A DNA stretch of 44,410 bases from an uncultured Lachnospiraceae bacterium. GTDB taxonomy: Bacteria; Bacillota; Clostridia; Lachnospirales; Lachnospiraceae. The position numbers were made by a program, and so were the translations under genes. The stretch's first letter is position 1. Each line of letters starts with the position of its first letter. The notes beneath the pieces were generated by a model, which ran no database searches, was not told where the DNA came from, and saw only the letters and a program-made list of their open reading frames with translations. Below are positions 15,720 through 25,063 of the stretch, piece by piece. The stretch is taken from the NCBI GenBank assembly GCA_902801515.1, contig CADCII010000054.1:1-44410 (forward strand), in the 5' to 3' direction.

Positions 15720-17038
15720 TCAGGCCCTCTGCCTTAGTTCTTTCGCCAGGATGATGATGAACAGAACTGTGCTGAGCATCCAGGTTACCGGATACAGCCA
15801 GTAGGACAGTTCGACATGATGCCAGATCTGTCCTATGGTCAGCACGCTTGCCACACGCACTGCGCACCAGCAGACCATCATGATCACGGTCGGTACGATC
15901 GGCTTGTCGATACCCCGAAGCACTGCGGAGGAGATGTGTGAGAAGCCCAGGACGCAGTAGAACAGGCAGCAGACCCGGGCACGTCCCACGCCGTAGGCTA
16001 TGACAGATGGGTCACTGCTGAACGTTCCTACCAGCTGCGGGGCCAGAAGGAACATTACTATGCCGATGGCCTCAATCATCAGCACGACACAGGCGATGGA
16101 GAAGAACTTCGCCCGGCGCCGTAGTTCTGGCTGACGAAGGTCGTCACTGCCGTTGAAAACGAAGTGACCGGCAGGAAACAGAAGCCTTCTACTTTGGTAT
16201 AGGCACCGATGCCTGCCATGGCGAGGGCACCGAAGGAATTGATGTAGGACTGGATCAGAAGATTGCCTATATCGATGACGGTCGCCTGGAATGCTGTAGG
16301 CAGTCCCTGATGAATGATCTGCCGGACGCATCTTCTGTCAAAATGAATCTTCCGAAGATCGACCCGGTAGCTGTCCTCCGCCCTCAGCAGGCGCTGCAGA
16401 CAGAGCAGCATGCTCAGGCATTCTGAGAGGATCGTGGCCAGTGCCGCGCCTTCCACGCCCATTCTGAAAACCGCGATGAAGACAACGTCGAGGACGATGT
16501 TGGTCAGGGAACTGATGACCAGGTAGTAGAGCGGATGACGGCTGTCCCCTGCGGCCTGCAGGATCGCAACCATCATATTGTACATGACCAGGAAGAAGGA
16601 GCCTGCAAAATAGATCGTCAGGTAGGTCTTTGCTTCCACGTACACGCTCTGCGGCGTCTGCATGATACGCAGCAGTATGGGAGATATGATCACGCCGAGG
16701 ACTGTCATCAAGGCTCCGCAGACCAGTCCCACGCCCATCGCCGTATGGACCGCGTGAAAGGTCCGGTCTTCATTTCTTGCCCCGATGAAGCGTGCAACGA
16801 TCACGCCGGCTCCGTTGGAGAATCCCCAGAAGAAACCGACCAGAAGAAAAGTCAGAGCTCCGGTGGAACTGACTGCGGCCAGGGCGTCCGGCCCCAGATA
16901 GTTGCCGACGATCAGTGAGTCCACCGTATTGTACATCTGCTGAAATAGTGCGCCGATAAAAACAGGGATCGCGAAGAAGATGATATCTTTCTTGTAATCC
17001 CCCTCTGTCATCAATACTGTTCCGCCTGAATGTGCCAT
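15720..17038 (-). pseudogene. MATE family efflux transporter, frameshifted
   Basis: A polytopic MATE exporter split into two frames. The N-terminal part has KKDIIFFAIPVFIGALFQQM, MYNTVDSLIVGNYLG and the mid-protein FVSQNYGAG. Downstream the next frame continues AKFFSIACVVLMIEAIGIVM to WMLSTVLFIIILAKELRQRA. The break is near 16110-16116. Related MATE proteins have a few more residues there (for example GAGxYDRAKK), so a short deletion is likely. Slippage between copies of CCGGGCG would explain it, but only one copy remains to be seen. The start may be ATG 17038 or 17071. It is last in a minus-strand row after the aminotransferase. Confidence 0.82.
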
Positions 17039-17080
17039 TCCCAGGAAGTCACCTCTTTTACTCGTAATCAAAACAGCCGT

Positions 17081-18265
17081 TCATTCTATATTCAGAAGAT
17101 ACTTCATTCGTGAGAGGCGGCGAAGAGCCTCAGCAAGTGTCTCTTTACTTCTTGCAAAATGAAGCCGGATCAGGTGATTGACAGGCTCTCTGAAGAAACT
17201 CGAACCCGGAACTGCGGCAACGCCAATCTCGCGGATCATCCACTCGCAGAATTCCAGATCTGTCATCCCCCTGAACCGGGGCAGTTCCAGGAATTCGGAG
17301 ATATCGACCATCACAAAATAAGAGCCGGCAGGGACATTGTGTTTCAGACCGGCTTCATCCAGCCCCCGGCAGAAGAAGTCGCGCTTTTTTGTATACAGGT
17401 TCTTCAGATCTTCGTAGTAGGAATCCGGAAGTTCAAGACCTGCGACTGCGGCTTCCTGAAGAGGCGCGGCTGCGCCGACTGTAAGAAAGTCGTGCACTTT
17501 GCGGGCGCCGTCGATGACATCTGCAGGTCCGATCAGGTAACCCAGACGCCATCCGGTGACAGAGTAGGTCTTGGACAGGGAACTGCAGGTGATCGTGTGG
17601 TCGAACATACTCGGAAGGGATGCCATGTGGACATGGACTGCGGGCTCATAGACGATGTACTCATAGACCTCGTCCGTCACTACCCAGGCATCATACTTCA
17701 CAGCGAGGGCACCGATCTGCGTCAGTTCTTCGCGGGTGAAAACTTTGCCGCAGGGATTGTTGGGATTGCAGATGACGATCGCTTTCGCACCGTCCCTGAA
17801 ACCCTGCTCAATCAGACTGATGTCATACGTGTATTCTGGCGGGACAAGAGGAATATAGACCGGCTCTGCTCCTGACAGGATGGCGTCAGCTCCGTAGTTT
17901 TCATAGAACGGAGAGAAGACAAGCACTTTGTCGCCGGGATTGCAGATCGTCATCATGGCACTCATCATGGCTTCCGTCCCGCCGCAGGTCACAACGATCT
18001 GCGTCTGCGGATCGATCTCAAGCCCCATTCGCCTGCCCTGTGTCCGGGCAAGGGCTTCTCTGAAGTTCTGCGCACCGAAGGTGACAGCATACTGGTGAGG
18101 TCCCTTGAGAGCTGCTTTCGAAAGAGCGTCCATCATCTCCGCCGGCGGATCGAAGTCCGGGAATCCCTGGGACAGATTGATGGCTCCATACCGGTTTGCG
18201 ATACGAGTCATCCGGCGGATGACGGAATCCGTAAAGGTCTGTACACGGTGGCTTAACTGCGGCAT
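17081..18265 (-). CDS. Class I/II pyridoxal-phosphate aminotransferase
   Basis: A 394-residue aspartate-aminotransferase-fold enzyme. Motifs: INLSQGFPDFDPP near the start, VVTCGGTEAMMSAMMTICNP, AIVICNPNNPCGKVFTREEL, the PLP Lys in SSLSKTYSVTGWRLGYLIGP, and the C-terminal Arg in HLIRLHFARSKE. It resembles the MalY/PatA and kynurenine-aminotransferase-like group, so the amino-acid substrate cannot be fixed. The start is ATG 18265, because GGAGG lies eight bases upstream; an ATG at 18280 includes that site. It lies 30 bases after the amidohydrolase gene, in the same direction. Confidence 0.9.
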   Translation of the reverse strand: MPQLSHRVQTFTDSVIRRMTRIANRYGAINLSQGFPDFDPPAEMMDALSKAALKGPHQYAVTFGAQNFREALARTQGRRMGLEIDPQTQIVVTCGGTEAMMSAMMTICNPGDKVLVFSPFYENYGADAILSGAEPVYIPLVPPEYTYDISLIEQGFRDGAKAIVICNPNNPCGKVFTREELTQIGALAVKYDAWVVTDEVYEYIVYEPAVHVHMASLPSMFDHTITCSSLSKTYSVTGWRLGYLIGPADVIDGARKVHDFLTVGAAAPLQEAAVAGLELPDSYYEDLKNLYTKKRDFFCRGLDEAGLKHNVPAGSYFVMVDISEFLELPRFRGMTDLEFCEWMIREIGVAAVPGSSFFREPVNHLIRLHFARSKETLAEALRRLSRMKYLLNIE

Positions 18266-18295
18266 TGTAGTTACCTCCATAGGGATACTGCCTGG

Positions 18296-19216
18296 TCAAT
18301 TACCGGCAGGAGTGTCAGTCATACCCAGCAGCTTCAGGGCATTTTCTCCAAGAATGGCATTCTTCTCTTCCTCTGTAAATGGAAGGGATCGGAACGCATC
18401 CACATAGGCTTTCTGATCCGCCCACGGACAGTCGGTAGCGAACAGAATCCTGTCTGTCCCGTGCTTTTGGCACAGGGAGAGAAATGAGTCAGCCGTCATA
18501 TTGTAAAAGTCATCATCTTCCGGATTCCTCCCTGCAGCGGGCTCGCTTTCCGGAATCCACTGGCTGACAGAAGGGAAACCCTCCTCTTTCTTGTCAATCC
18601 TGCCCATCGCAAATGCTGTATCCAGCCATACAGGCGCGCCTGCGATATATTTTCCGACATCCTTCCAGTTCTTCCATCCGCCCATGTGAGCCAGAACCAG
18701 TTTCTCCGGGTGAACCTCCTCAATGACACGAAGGATCATGGGAATATCGGAATAATTATGTCCGGGGATCCCAATGTCCAGCCCGGAATGGACGAGAACG
18801 ATAAGTCCGTATTCACTTGCCGTGTCTATGATCCGCATCATGACCGGATCATCCAGATCGGTCCGCTGATAAGCCGGATGGAGCTTGATACCTTTAACTC
18901 CTTCCCGGGCGAGCTTGTGCAGTTTTTCCCTGAACGCAGTGTAACCCGGATGCATGCCGCCAAAGGACAGGATTCCCTTATCCAGCATCTGCTCCCGGCT
19001 TCGCAGCAGGCTGTCGTTGACTTTGTCCGTCTGCTCTGGCGTTGTGAGGACCGGGAGATTGATGCTCAGATCAACTCCCGCCCGGGACATGGATTGTGAG
19101 AGTCCGTGCGAAGTGCCGTCTGTGGACGGCCGGATCTGTGATACAGATGACAGGGCCATGATCGTCTTGTCAGCGATCCTGTCGGGGAATATGTGTGTAT
19201 GGAAATCTATGATCAT
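18296..19216 (-). CDS. Amidohydrolase family protein (TIM-barrel metal-dependent hydrolase)
   Basis: A 306-residue amidohydrolase-2 type enzyme. The N-terminal metal site is IIDFHTHIFPD (HxH), followed by GIKLHPAYQ, IVLVHSGLDIG, LVLAHMGGWKN and the C-terminal ILFATDCPW with its metal Asp. This order fits the decarboxylase/hydrolase branch of the superfamily; the substrate is unknown. GAAAGGAAA lies upstream. It is the first gene of a minus-strand row with the aminotransferase and a MATE exporter, and is divergent from the alpha/beta hydrolase gene. Confidence 0.88.
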   Translation of the reverse strand: MIIDFHTHIFPDRIADKTIMALSSVSQIRPSTDGTSHGLSQSMSRAGVDLSINLPVLTTPEQTDKVNDSLLRSREQMLDKGILSFGGMHPGYTAFREKLHKLAREGVKGIKLHPAYQRTDLDDPVMMRIIDTASEYGLIVLVHSGLDIGIPGHNYSDIPMILRVIEEVHPEKLVLAHMGGWKNWKDVGKYIAGAPVWLDTAFAMGRIDKKEEGFPSVSQWIPESEPAAGRNPEDDDFYNMTADSFLSLCQKHGTDRILFATDCPWADQKAYVDAFRSLPFTEEEKNAILGENALKLLGMTDTPAGN

Positions 19217-19379
19217 TGGTGTTTATTTCCTTTCTCAAAAAGCCAGAGAACAGTATAGCACAAAGTGATAAAATATGGAGGATGGCAGAAAAGGGATTGC
19301 CGAAGTGCAAAATAGATGTTTAAATAAATAAGCGGGCGTTGACAGCCCTTGTCTGAGAATGGAGGAACCGTTCGGAACT

Positions 19380-19943
19380 ATGAGTAAACTTGCTGTGATC
19401 TTTCCGGGGATCGGCTATCACACGGATAAGCCTCTTTTGTATTTTGGAAAGAAGCTTGCCCGGACATACGGATACGAGATCCTGGAGGTCCCATATACAC
19501 ATTTCAAAAAAGGGATCAAAGGGAATTCGGAAAAGATGAGGGAGGCATTTTTCTCTGCGCTGGAACAGACACAGGAGATACTGTCTGATGTGCGCTGGGA
19601 AGAGGCAGAGGATATCCTGTTCATTTCCAAAAGCATCGGGACAGTCGTAGCCGCGGCATTCGCCAAGAAGAAGGGACTTAAGGTCCGCCATATCTACTAC
19701 ACGCCGCTGGCAGAGACGTTCGATGCGGCGCAGAGCGGAAACGGGATCGCGTTTCACGGAACTGCCGACCCCTGGGCTTCGGACAGGGATATTGAGGATG
19801 GATGCAGACAGAAGGAGATACCTCTGACAGTGATAGCTGATGCGAATCACTCACTGGAGACCGGAGATGTAAGGACTGACCTGGAGAACCTTCTGCAGGT
19901 CATGGATGTAACTGAAAAATGGATTGCCGGCGGATGCGCCTGA
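19380..19943 (+). CDS. Alpha/beta hydrolase-like protein
   Basis: A 187-residue small alpha/beta hydrolase-fold protein. It opens LAVIFPGIGYHTDKPLL. SKSIGTVVAAAFA fits the nucleophile elbow (GxSxG changed to SKSIGT), HGTADPWA supplies the acid region and ANHSLE the His, so a Ser-Asp-His triad is plausible. The substrate is unknown. The start is uncertain: ATG 19380 gives the more natural N-terminus, while ATG 19359 adds MEEPFGT and contains the GGAGG that could serve 19380 at long spacing. A FGGY kinase gene follows after 19 bases, probably in one operon. Confidence 0.7.
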   Translation: MSKLAVIFPGIGYHTDKPLLYFGKKLARTYGYEILEVPYTHFKKGIKGNSEKMREAFFSALEQTQEILSDVRWEEAEDILFISKSIGTVVAAAFAKKKGLKVRHIYYTPLAETFDAAQSGNGIAFHGTADPWASDRDIEDGCRQKEIPLTVIADANHSLETGDVRTDLENLLQVMDVTEKWIAGGCA

Positions 19944-19962
19944 AGGAAGAGGAGGCCTGGAT

Positions 19963-21282
19963 ATGAAAGCATTGGGACTGGATATCGGAACAACAACGAT
20001 CAGCGCAGCAGTTCTTGACCGTGAAGACGGAGCGGTATGTGACGCGAAGACTATTGCGAATCAGTGCTTTATTGACCGTGGAAATGAATGGGAGCGGATC
20101 CAGGATGTGGACCGGATCATGGAAAAGGCTCTTGCAGTTGCAAATGAGATGGTAGATACCTATGAGGACATCGAGACCATAGGGCTTACCGGTCAGATGC
20201 ACGGCATTCTTTATTTTGATGAAGACGGTAACAGTGTCAGTCCGCTCTACACCTGGCAGGACGGCAGAGGGAATCTTAAAGAGGACGGCGGACGCAGCGT
20301 GGTTGAGGAGATCCGCGATGTCTGCGGAATCTGGGCGGCCAGCGGCTATGGGCTGGTAACACATATTTACAACCGCAGGCACGGTCTGGTTCCGGAGAAT
20401 GCGGTCGGCTTCTGCACGATCAGCGACTATCTCGGAATGAAACTGACAGGAAGAAAGAAACCGCTGATGCATGCCGGTATCGCAGAGAGCACAGGACTGT
20501 TCGACGGGCAGAAGGCCTGCTACCTGACAGATGCGCTGGAAAAGATGGGAATGGGCGAAGACCTGGGCATGCTTCCGGAAGTACGGGAAGATTTCGCGAA
20601 GCTTGGTGAATTCCGGGGAAGACCGGTCACAGCCGCGCTCGGAGATAATCAGGCCAGCTTCCTTGGATCTGCCGGATTCACGCCGAATGCAGTTCTTGTA
20701 AACATGGGAACCGGCGGACAGATCTCCATACTGTCCGATCAATACTTTACCGCGCCCGGTATCGAGGCAAGACCTTTTGTACATGGGAGATACCTGCTGG
20801 CCGGCTCTGCTCTGTGCGGAGGAAGGGCATACGCGATCCTGGAGAAGTTCTTCCGCGCCTTCGCGTCCGAGATCGGAGCAGGTGACGAGCCGCTGTACGA
20901 TGTTCTGGGAAGGCTTGCCGATAAAGGTGCGTCTTTGGAAGACCCGATGGTGGCAGTCACCACATTCAGTGGAACCAGAGTCGACCCGTCTTTGCGAGGG
21001 AGTATCAGCAATATCAGCGAGGATAATTTCACGCCGGCGTCCCTGACCTGCGCCATCATGAACGGTATGGCCGAAGAACTGTACCGGATGTATGAGACCA
21101 TTCATGAAGGGACCGGCATCACGGCAGATCATCTGATCGCATCCGGAAACGGACTGCGAATGAACCCGAGACTGCAGCAGATCTTCAGCAGAAGGTTCAA
21201 CGCAGACCTGACAATGAGCAGATATAAGGAAGAGGCGGCGTGCGGCGCTGCTGTCAGCAGTTATACGGAGATTCCTGAGTGA
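19963..21282 (+). CDS. FGGY family carbohydrate kinase (sedoheptulokinase/xylulokinase-like)
   Basis: A 439-residue sugar kinase. The N-terminal phosphate loop is LGLDIGTTTISAAVLD, the substrate region is GLTGQMHGILYFD and YTWQDGRG, and the C-terminal lobe has LVNMGTGGQISIL and LIASGNGLRMNPRLQQIF. GQMHG plus YTWQDxR suggests a ketose kinase related to sedoheptulokinase or xylulokinase; the exact sugar cannot be read. The start has GAGGAGG upstream; an in-frame ATG at 19924 would overlap the previous gene. A strong hairpin follows 75 bases downstream. Confidence 0.88.
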   Translation: MKALGLDIGTTTISAAVLDREDGAVCDAKTIANQCFIDRGNEWERIQDVDRIMEKALAVANEMVDTYEDIETIGLTGQMHGILYFDEDGNSVSPLYTWQDGRGNLKEDGGRSVVEEIRDVCGIWAASGYGLVTHIYNRRHGLVPENAVGFCTISDYLGMKLTGRKKPLMHAGIAESTGLFDGQKACYLTDALEKMGMGEDLGMLPEVREDFAKLGEFRGRPVTAALGDNQASFLGSAGFTPNAVLVNMGTGGQISILSDQYFTAPGIEARPFVHGRYLLAGSALCGGRAYAILEKFFRAFASEIGAGDEPLYDVLGRLADKGASLEDPMVAVTTFSGTRVDPSLRGSISNISEDNFTPASLTCAIMNGMAEELYRMYETIHEGTGITADHLIASGNGLRMNPRLQQIFSRRFNADLTMSRYKEEAACGAAVSSYTEIPE

Positions 21283-21357
21283 AACCGGCAGTGTCTGCAT
21301 CTGGCAGAATGAGCACAGACCGGAAAAGATAAAGAAGAATAAAGGAAAGTACAGGAG

Positions 21358-21391
21358 TAAGGAGCAGTGCAGATGCACTGCTCCTTATTGC
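21358..21391 (+). terminator. Terminator after the FGGY kinase gene
   Basis: A perfect 13-bp stem, TAAGGAGCAGTGC / GCACTGCTCCTTA, with loop AGAT is followed by the short TTG. The T-tract is weak but the stem is very strong. Confidence 0.7.
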
Positions 21392-21409
21392 ACAGCCTGG
21401 CTTAAATTA

Positions 21410-21530
21410 TTCAAAAACAAGGTTTAAAAACAGAAAAATCAACAAAAAAATATTAAAAAACAATAAAATTTATGCCTAAAAGGTTGCCGAGGCAACAGGG
21501 TTTATACTAGAATTATGTTCTGGGCAACAT
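21410..21530 (+). promoter_or_regulatory. A-tract region, promoter and palindromes upstream of the KamA-family gene
   Basis: The 311-base gap before the radical SAM gene holds a run of A-tracts (21410-21480), like an UP element or bent DNA. A promoter candidate follows: TTGCCG (21484-21489), 18 bp, TAGAAT (21508-21513). The -35 box lies inside a perfect palindrome GTTGCC-GA-GGCAAC (21483-21496), and a second pair ATGTT/AACAT flanks CTGGGC at 21515-21530. The palindrome over the -35 suggests a repressor site. No gene is seen in this gap. Confidence 0.45.
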
Positions 21531-21593
21531 GCGTACTTGAAATATTGTCATGTTACTGTAGAGACAGCATCTCATGGGAAAGGGTGGTGGAAC

Positions 21594-22712
21594 ATGAGCA
21601 TACTGCAGAATCTTCTTGAAAACTGCATCAGGGATATCGATCAGGTTTTGTCTTATCTCGGGATTACCGGAGAGGAGGCAGAAACACTCAGGAAAGTCGC
21701 GCAGAGATATCCTGTCAGTATTCCTCCGTATTATCTGAACCTTATAGATCCTTCCGACCCGGACGATCCGATCCGCAAACTGAGTGTTCCTTCAGCGGTC
21801 GAGGCCAATGCAGACGGACATGAGGACACGAGCGGCGAGTCGCACAATACTGTACTGACCGGCGTGCAGCACAAGTACGCTCAGACAGCGCTTGTCCTGA
21901 CGACAAGCCAGTGTTCCATGTACTGCCGTCACTGCTTCCGCAAGAGGATGGTCGGTTATACACATGAAGAAGTAACGCAGCAGATCCTGGGGATGGCGGA
22001 GTATGTTAAGGCTCGTCCTGAGATAAACAATATTCTCCTGTCGGGCGGGGATGCATTTATCAACGAAAATGACGTTATCCGGGAATACCTGGATCATCTG
22101 GTCGATATTCCGCAGCTGGATTTCATCCGCTTCGGAACGCGCACGCCCGTTGTCCTTCCGATGCGGATCTATGACGATCCCGAACTTCTTGATATTCTCA
22201 GAGAGTACAGCAAACGCAAACAGATCTACATTGTCACACATTTCGATCATCCGCATGAGATCACAGAAGAATCGAAGAGGGCAGTGCGGGCACTGATCGA
22301 GGCAGGCTGCCCGGTCCGCAACCAGGTAGTTCTCCTGAAGGGGGTAAATGACGACCCGAAGGTTCTTGCGGAACTTCTCAATTCTCTTACAGCAATCGGA
22401 GTCCTGCCCTATTATGTATTCCAGTGCAGACCCGCGAAGGGCGTCCTGACACAGTTCCAGGTTCCGCTGGAGAGAGGATATGAGATCGTGGCAAAAGCCA
22501 GGACGCTGTGCAACGGACAATCTAAAGCTTTCCGCTATGCGATGTCCCATGTGACAGGAAAGATTGAGATCCTCGGCAAGCTTGGGGACGAGATGCTGTT
22601 TAAGTATCATCAGTCCAAGTATCCGGAGAATGATGAGCGGCTCTTTGCCATGAAGCTTCGTCCGGACCAGTGCTGGCTGGAAGACATACCCGGCTGGGAG
22701 GGTCACAGCTGA
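21594..22712 (+). CDS. KamA family radical SAM protein (lysine 2,3-aminomutase-like)
   Basis: A 372-residue radical SAM enzyme. The [4Fe-4S] motif is CSMYCRHC (C107, C111, C114). Family marks NILLSGGDAFINENDVIREY, FGTRTPVVLPMRI and YYVFQCRPAKG follow. In true lysine 2,3-aminomutase the PLP lysine sits in PGGGGKIP; here the equivalent stretch reads SHVTGKIEILG, so K323 is kept but the Gly-rich loop is not. It may therefore act on something other than free lysine. No lysine-fermentation or EF-P gene is adjacent. The start is ATG 21594 with GGGTGGTGG upstream; TTG 21537 is also in frame. Confidence 0.82.
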   Translation: MSILQNLLENCIRDIDQVLSYLGITGEEAETLRKVAQRYPVSIPPYYLNLIDPSDPDDPIRKLSVPSAVEANADGHEDTSGESHNTVLTGVQHKYAQTALVLTTSQCSMYCRHCFRKRMVGYTHEEVTQQILGMAEYVKARPEINNILLSGGDAFINENDVIREYLDHLVDIPQLDFIRFGTRTPVVLPMRIYDDPELLDILREYSKRKQIYIVTHFDHPHEITEESKRAVRALIEAGCPVRNQVVLLKGVNDDPKVLAELLNSLTAIGVLPYYVFQCRPAKGVLTQFQVPLERGYEIVAKARTLCNGQSKAFRYAMSHVTGKIEILGKLGDEMLFKYHQSKYPENDERLFAMKLRPDQCWLEDIPGWEGHS

Positions 22713-22865
22713 CACCACAACTGAAGAAAATATGATATGCTTCCTGCAGAGGCGGTTCGTGGTGCTGCGATTACTGCTTCTGCAGGATTTTTGTCTAACC
22801 GGGAAACTCACTGCATGGTTCCACACACGAAAAGTGCGCACGGCGCATTCGTTATTCTTAGTTGT

Positions 22866-25049
22866 ATGAAGCGTATAAATTTTAAGGATGTAAATAAACT
22901 TATCTCGGTGGTCACATCGCTGGATGAGAGTCTCGGCCGTATGAGTGAGGAGGCTTCTTCCCGGGAGGAGGAGATCCGCAATGCCGCGGCCGACCTGCTG
23001 ACGCTGGAGGCGCTTGATTCGCTGGAGCAGATCCCGGTGGAGGAACTTCGCAATTCTAAGTCGGGGATTCGGGTGAATGCGCTGAAGGATGCCGGCTACC
23101 TGAATCTCAAAGATCTGGCGCTGGCGGAAGATGAAGCACTTCGTCTGGTGAGCGGGATCGGAGAGAAACAGACTGCCTCGATCCGGGCGATACTTGCAGT
23201 TTTCGGGAAGCAGATTGCTGAGAAGAAGACGGTCCGCCTGTCGATGGACGATGATTCGGAGAGGAACCTGCGCCTGATCCGTGCGGTCGCTGTCTGCAGG
23301 CTTGGAAATGAACTGCAGGCGGATGCAGCGCCGGTACGGGAGCAGTTTCATACCTGCGCTGAAGAGATCCTGTCCCGGATAACGGTGCGGGGGAATATAC
23401 GGTGGCTGTTTACCGGCAGGAAGAAGAAGGAGATGGTTACTGAGGCGATCAGTGACCTGACTCGCTTTGCCGCTTCACCACTGTATGAGCGGGCGGGCAG
23501 GCTGGCGGGACGCTGGCGCGATCTTCCGGGTATAAGCAGTGATGAGGCAAAGAGAGACTTTGAACAGCACGGTGCGGAATATTATGTACTTCTTGAAAAA
23601 GTATGCGGAAAAGCCTCTTCGCTGTCTGCGTCTGTCAGCAATATACCATCGGAGCTTGCCGCCAGGATCAACTCTTTTGAGCCGGATCTGAGCTGTTTTA
23701 CAGGAAGCCTCCGCGGCTATCAGGAATTCGGCGTTAAGTATATCCTCCACCAGAAGCGGGTGCTCCTGGGAGACGATATGGGGCTGGGCAAGACAATCCA
23801 GGCGATCGCCGCGATGTCACACCTGTACGCAGGTGAAAAGGGAGGTCATTTTCTGGTTGTCTGCCCTGCAGGCGTTCTTGTCAACTGGTGCAGGGAGATC
23901 AGAAAGTTCAGCACGCTGCCTGCATGGCTGCTCCACGGGGAGGAACTGGAGAGCGGATTCTCACAGTGGAAAGAGTCCGGCGGCGTGGCGGTTACAAACT
24001 ATGAGAGCATGGTGAAGATCATCAAAAAGGTCAATAATCACATCCGGCTCTTAATGATGGTGATCGATGAGGCGCACTATATCAAGAATCCGGAGGCAAT
24101 GAGGACCCGGTATGTGTATATGCTGGAGGACGAATCGGAGAATATTCTCCTGATGACCGGTACTCCGCTTGAGAACAGAGTCAGTGAGATGTGTTCGCTG
24201 ATCGGTTTTATCCGTCCTGATCTGCTGAAGCAGGTGAAGGAGGCAGCGGCGCTGAGCAGGACAGAGGAATTCAGGGAGATGATATCTCCGGTTTACCTGA
24301 GACGCCAGAGAGAAGAGGTACTGCAGGAACTTCCGCCGGTCGAGGTGAAGGAAGAGTGGTGCCGTATGACGGAGGAAGACCGAAGGGAATATGTGGCGCA
24401 GATCATGGCGAGGAATTTTACTGCTTCAAGACGTGTCGGTTTTCTTCAGAAGGATCTGAGCTCCTCTTCCAAGGCAGAGAGGCTGAAGGAGCTGTGCGCG
24501 GAAGCGGAGAGTGCCGGAAGAAAGACGATCATCTATTCTTATTTCCGGGATACGATTACGAAAGTGGAGGAATTGCTGAAAGACCGCTGCGCAGGGGTTA
24601 TCACCGGCAGCACTCCGGTATCCGAGAGGCAGGAGATCGTAGACCGGTTTGCGGATGCTCCGCCGGGGAGTATCCTGATCTGCCAGGTCCAGGCGGGTGG
24701 GACAGGACTCAACATACAGGCGGCGAGTATCGTTATATTCTGTGAGCCGCAGATCAAACCGTCCCTCATCCATCAGGCGATAGCAAGAGCCTGGCGGATG
24801 GGGCAGGTGCGCAATGTGATGGTTCACCATCTTCTGTGCGAAGATTCGGTGGATGATGCTGTAATACAGTGGCTTGAAGACAAGCAGCTGGAATTCGACC
24901 TCTATGCGGACGAATCCGCCATCGGACGTGCGGCGGATGAAGTGCTCGACAGTGAATGGATACATGACTTCATGGAGAGAGAGCACAGCAGATATCTCCC
25001 CGCGGCTGTACCGCAGCAGGCGGCAGACAAAACCGGTTCTGAAATATAG
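22866..25049 (+). CDS. SNF2 family DEAD/DEAH helicase with N-terminal helix-hairpin-helix
   Basis: A ~727-residue ATP-driven DNA translocase. Residues 90-110 (ALRLVSGIGEKQTASIRAIL) look like a helix-hairpin-helix DNA-binding motif. The SNF2 core has Walker A LGDDMGLGKTIQAI, VVCPAGVLVNWCREI, DEAH box VIDEAHYIKNP, LMTGTPLENR and the C-terminal QAIARAWRMGQ. An in-frame start at 22737 adds 43 unconvincing residues. ATG 22866 is preferred, but neither has a clear ribosome site, so the start is uncertain. No methylase or nuclease partner is nearby. It could serve DNA repair or defence; function not assigned. Confidence 0.85.
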   Translation: MKRINFKDVNKLISVVTSLDESLGRMSEEASSREEEIRNAAADLLTLEALDSLEQIPVEELRNSKSGIRVNALKDAGYLNLKDLALAEDEALRLVSGIGEKQTASIRAILAVFGKQIAEKKTVRLSMDDDSERNLRLIRAVAVCRLGNELQADAAPVREQFHTCAEEILSRITVRGNIRWLFTGRKKKEMVTEAISDLTRFAASPLYERAGRLAGRWRDLPGISSDEAKRDFEQHGAEYYVLLEKVCGKASSLSASVSNIPSELAARINSFEPDLSCFTGSLRGYQEFGVKYILHQKRVLLGDDMGLGKTIQAIAAMSHLYAGEKGGHFLVVCPAGVLVNWCREIRKFSTLPAWLLHGEELESGFSQWKESGGVAVTNYESMVKIIKKVNNHIRLLMMVIDEAHYIKNPEAMRTRYVYMLEDESENILLMTGTPLENRVSEMCSLIGFIRPDLLKQVKEAAALSRTEEFREMISPVYLRRQREEVLQELPPVEVKEEWCRMTEEDRREYVAQIMARNFTASRRVGFLQKDLSSSSKAERLKELCAEAESAGRKTIIYSYFRDTITKVEELLKDRCAGVITGSTPVSERQEIVDRFADAPPGSILICQVQAGGTGLNIQAASIVIFCEPQIKPSLIHQAIARAWRMGQVRNVMVHHLLCEDSVDDAVIQWLEDKQLEFDLYADESAIGRAADEVLDSEWIHDFMEREHSRYLPAAVPQQAADKTGSEI

Positions 25050-25063
25050 ATTTCAGAGCCGGT
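25032..25063. terminator. Terminator shared by convergent helicase and HAD genes
   Basis: A 14-bp stem with one GT pair (ACCGGTTCTGAAAT / ATTTCAGAGCCGGT) has loop ATAG, and the helicase stop codon TAG lies in that loop. Read on the minus strand the hairpin is followed by TTTTGT, so it mainly fits termination of the HAD/aquaporin transcript. Confidence 0.65.

Noticed and set aside
19900-21378. A 492-residue minus-strand open frame opposite the FGGY kinase
   Set aside because: Composition is unlike real proteins here, and the plus-strand kinase has clear motifs and a ribosome site.
21594-22712. EF-P lysine aminomutase EpmB
   Set aside because: The protein is longer than EpmB and no efp or epmA gene is adjacent; only the wider KamA family is supported.
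22737-22865. N-terminal extension of the SNF2 helicase
   Set aside because: The extra 43 residues look non-coding in composition and no ribosome site supports the earlier start; kept only as an alternative.
21792-23351. A 519-residue minus-strand open frame across the KamA-family and helicase genes
   Set aside because: It spans two well-supported genes on the other strand and has no domain or ribosome site.
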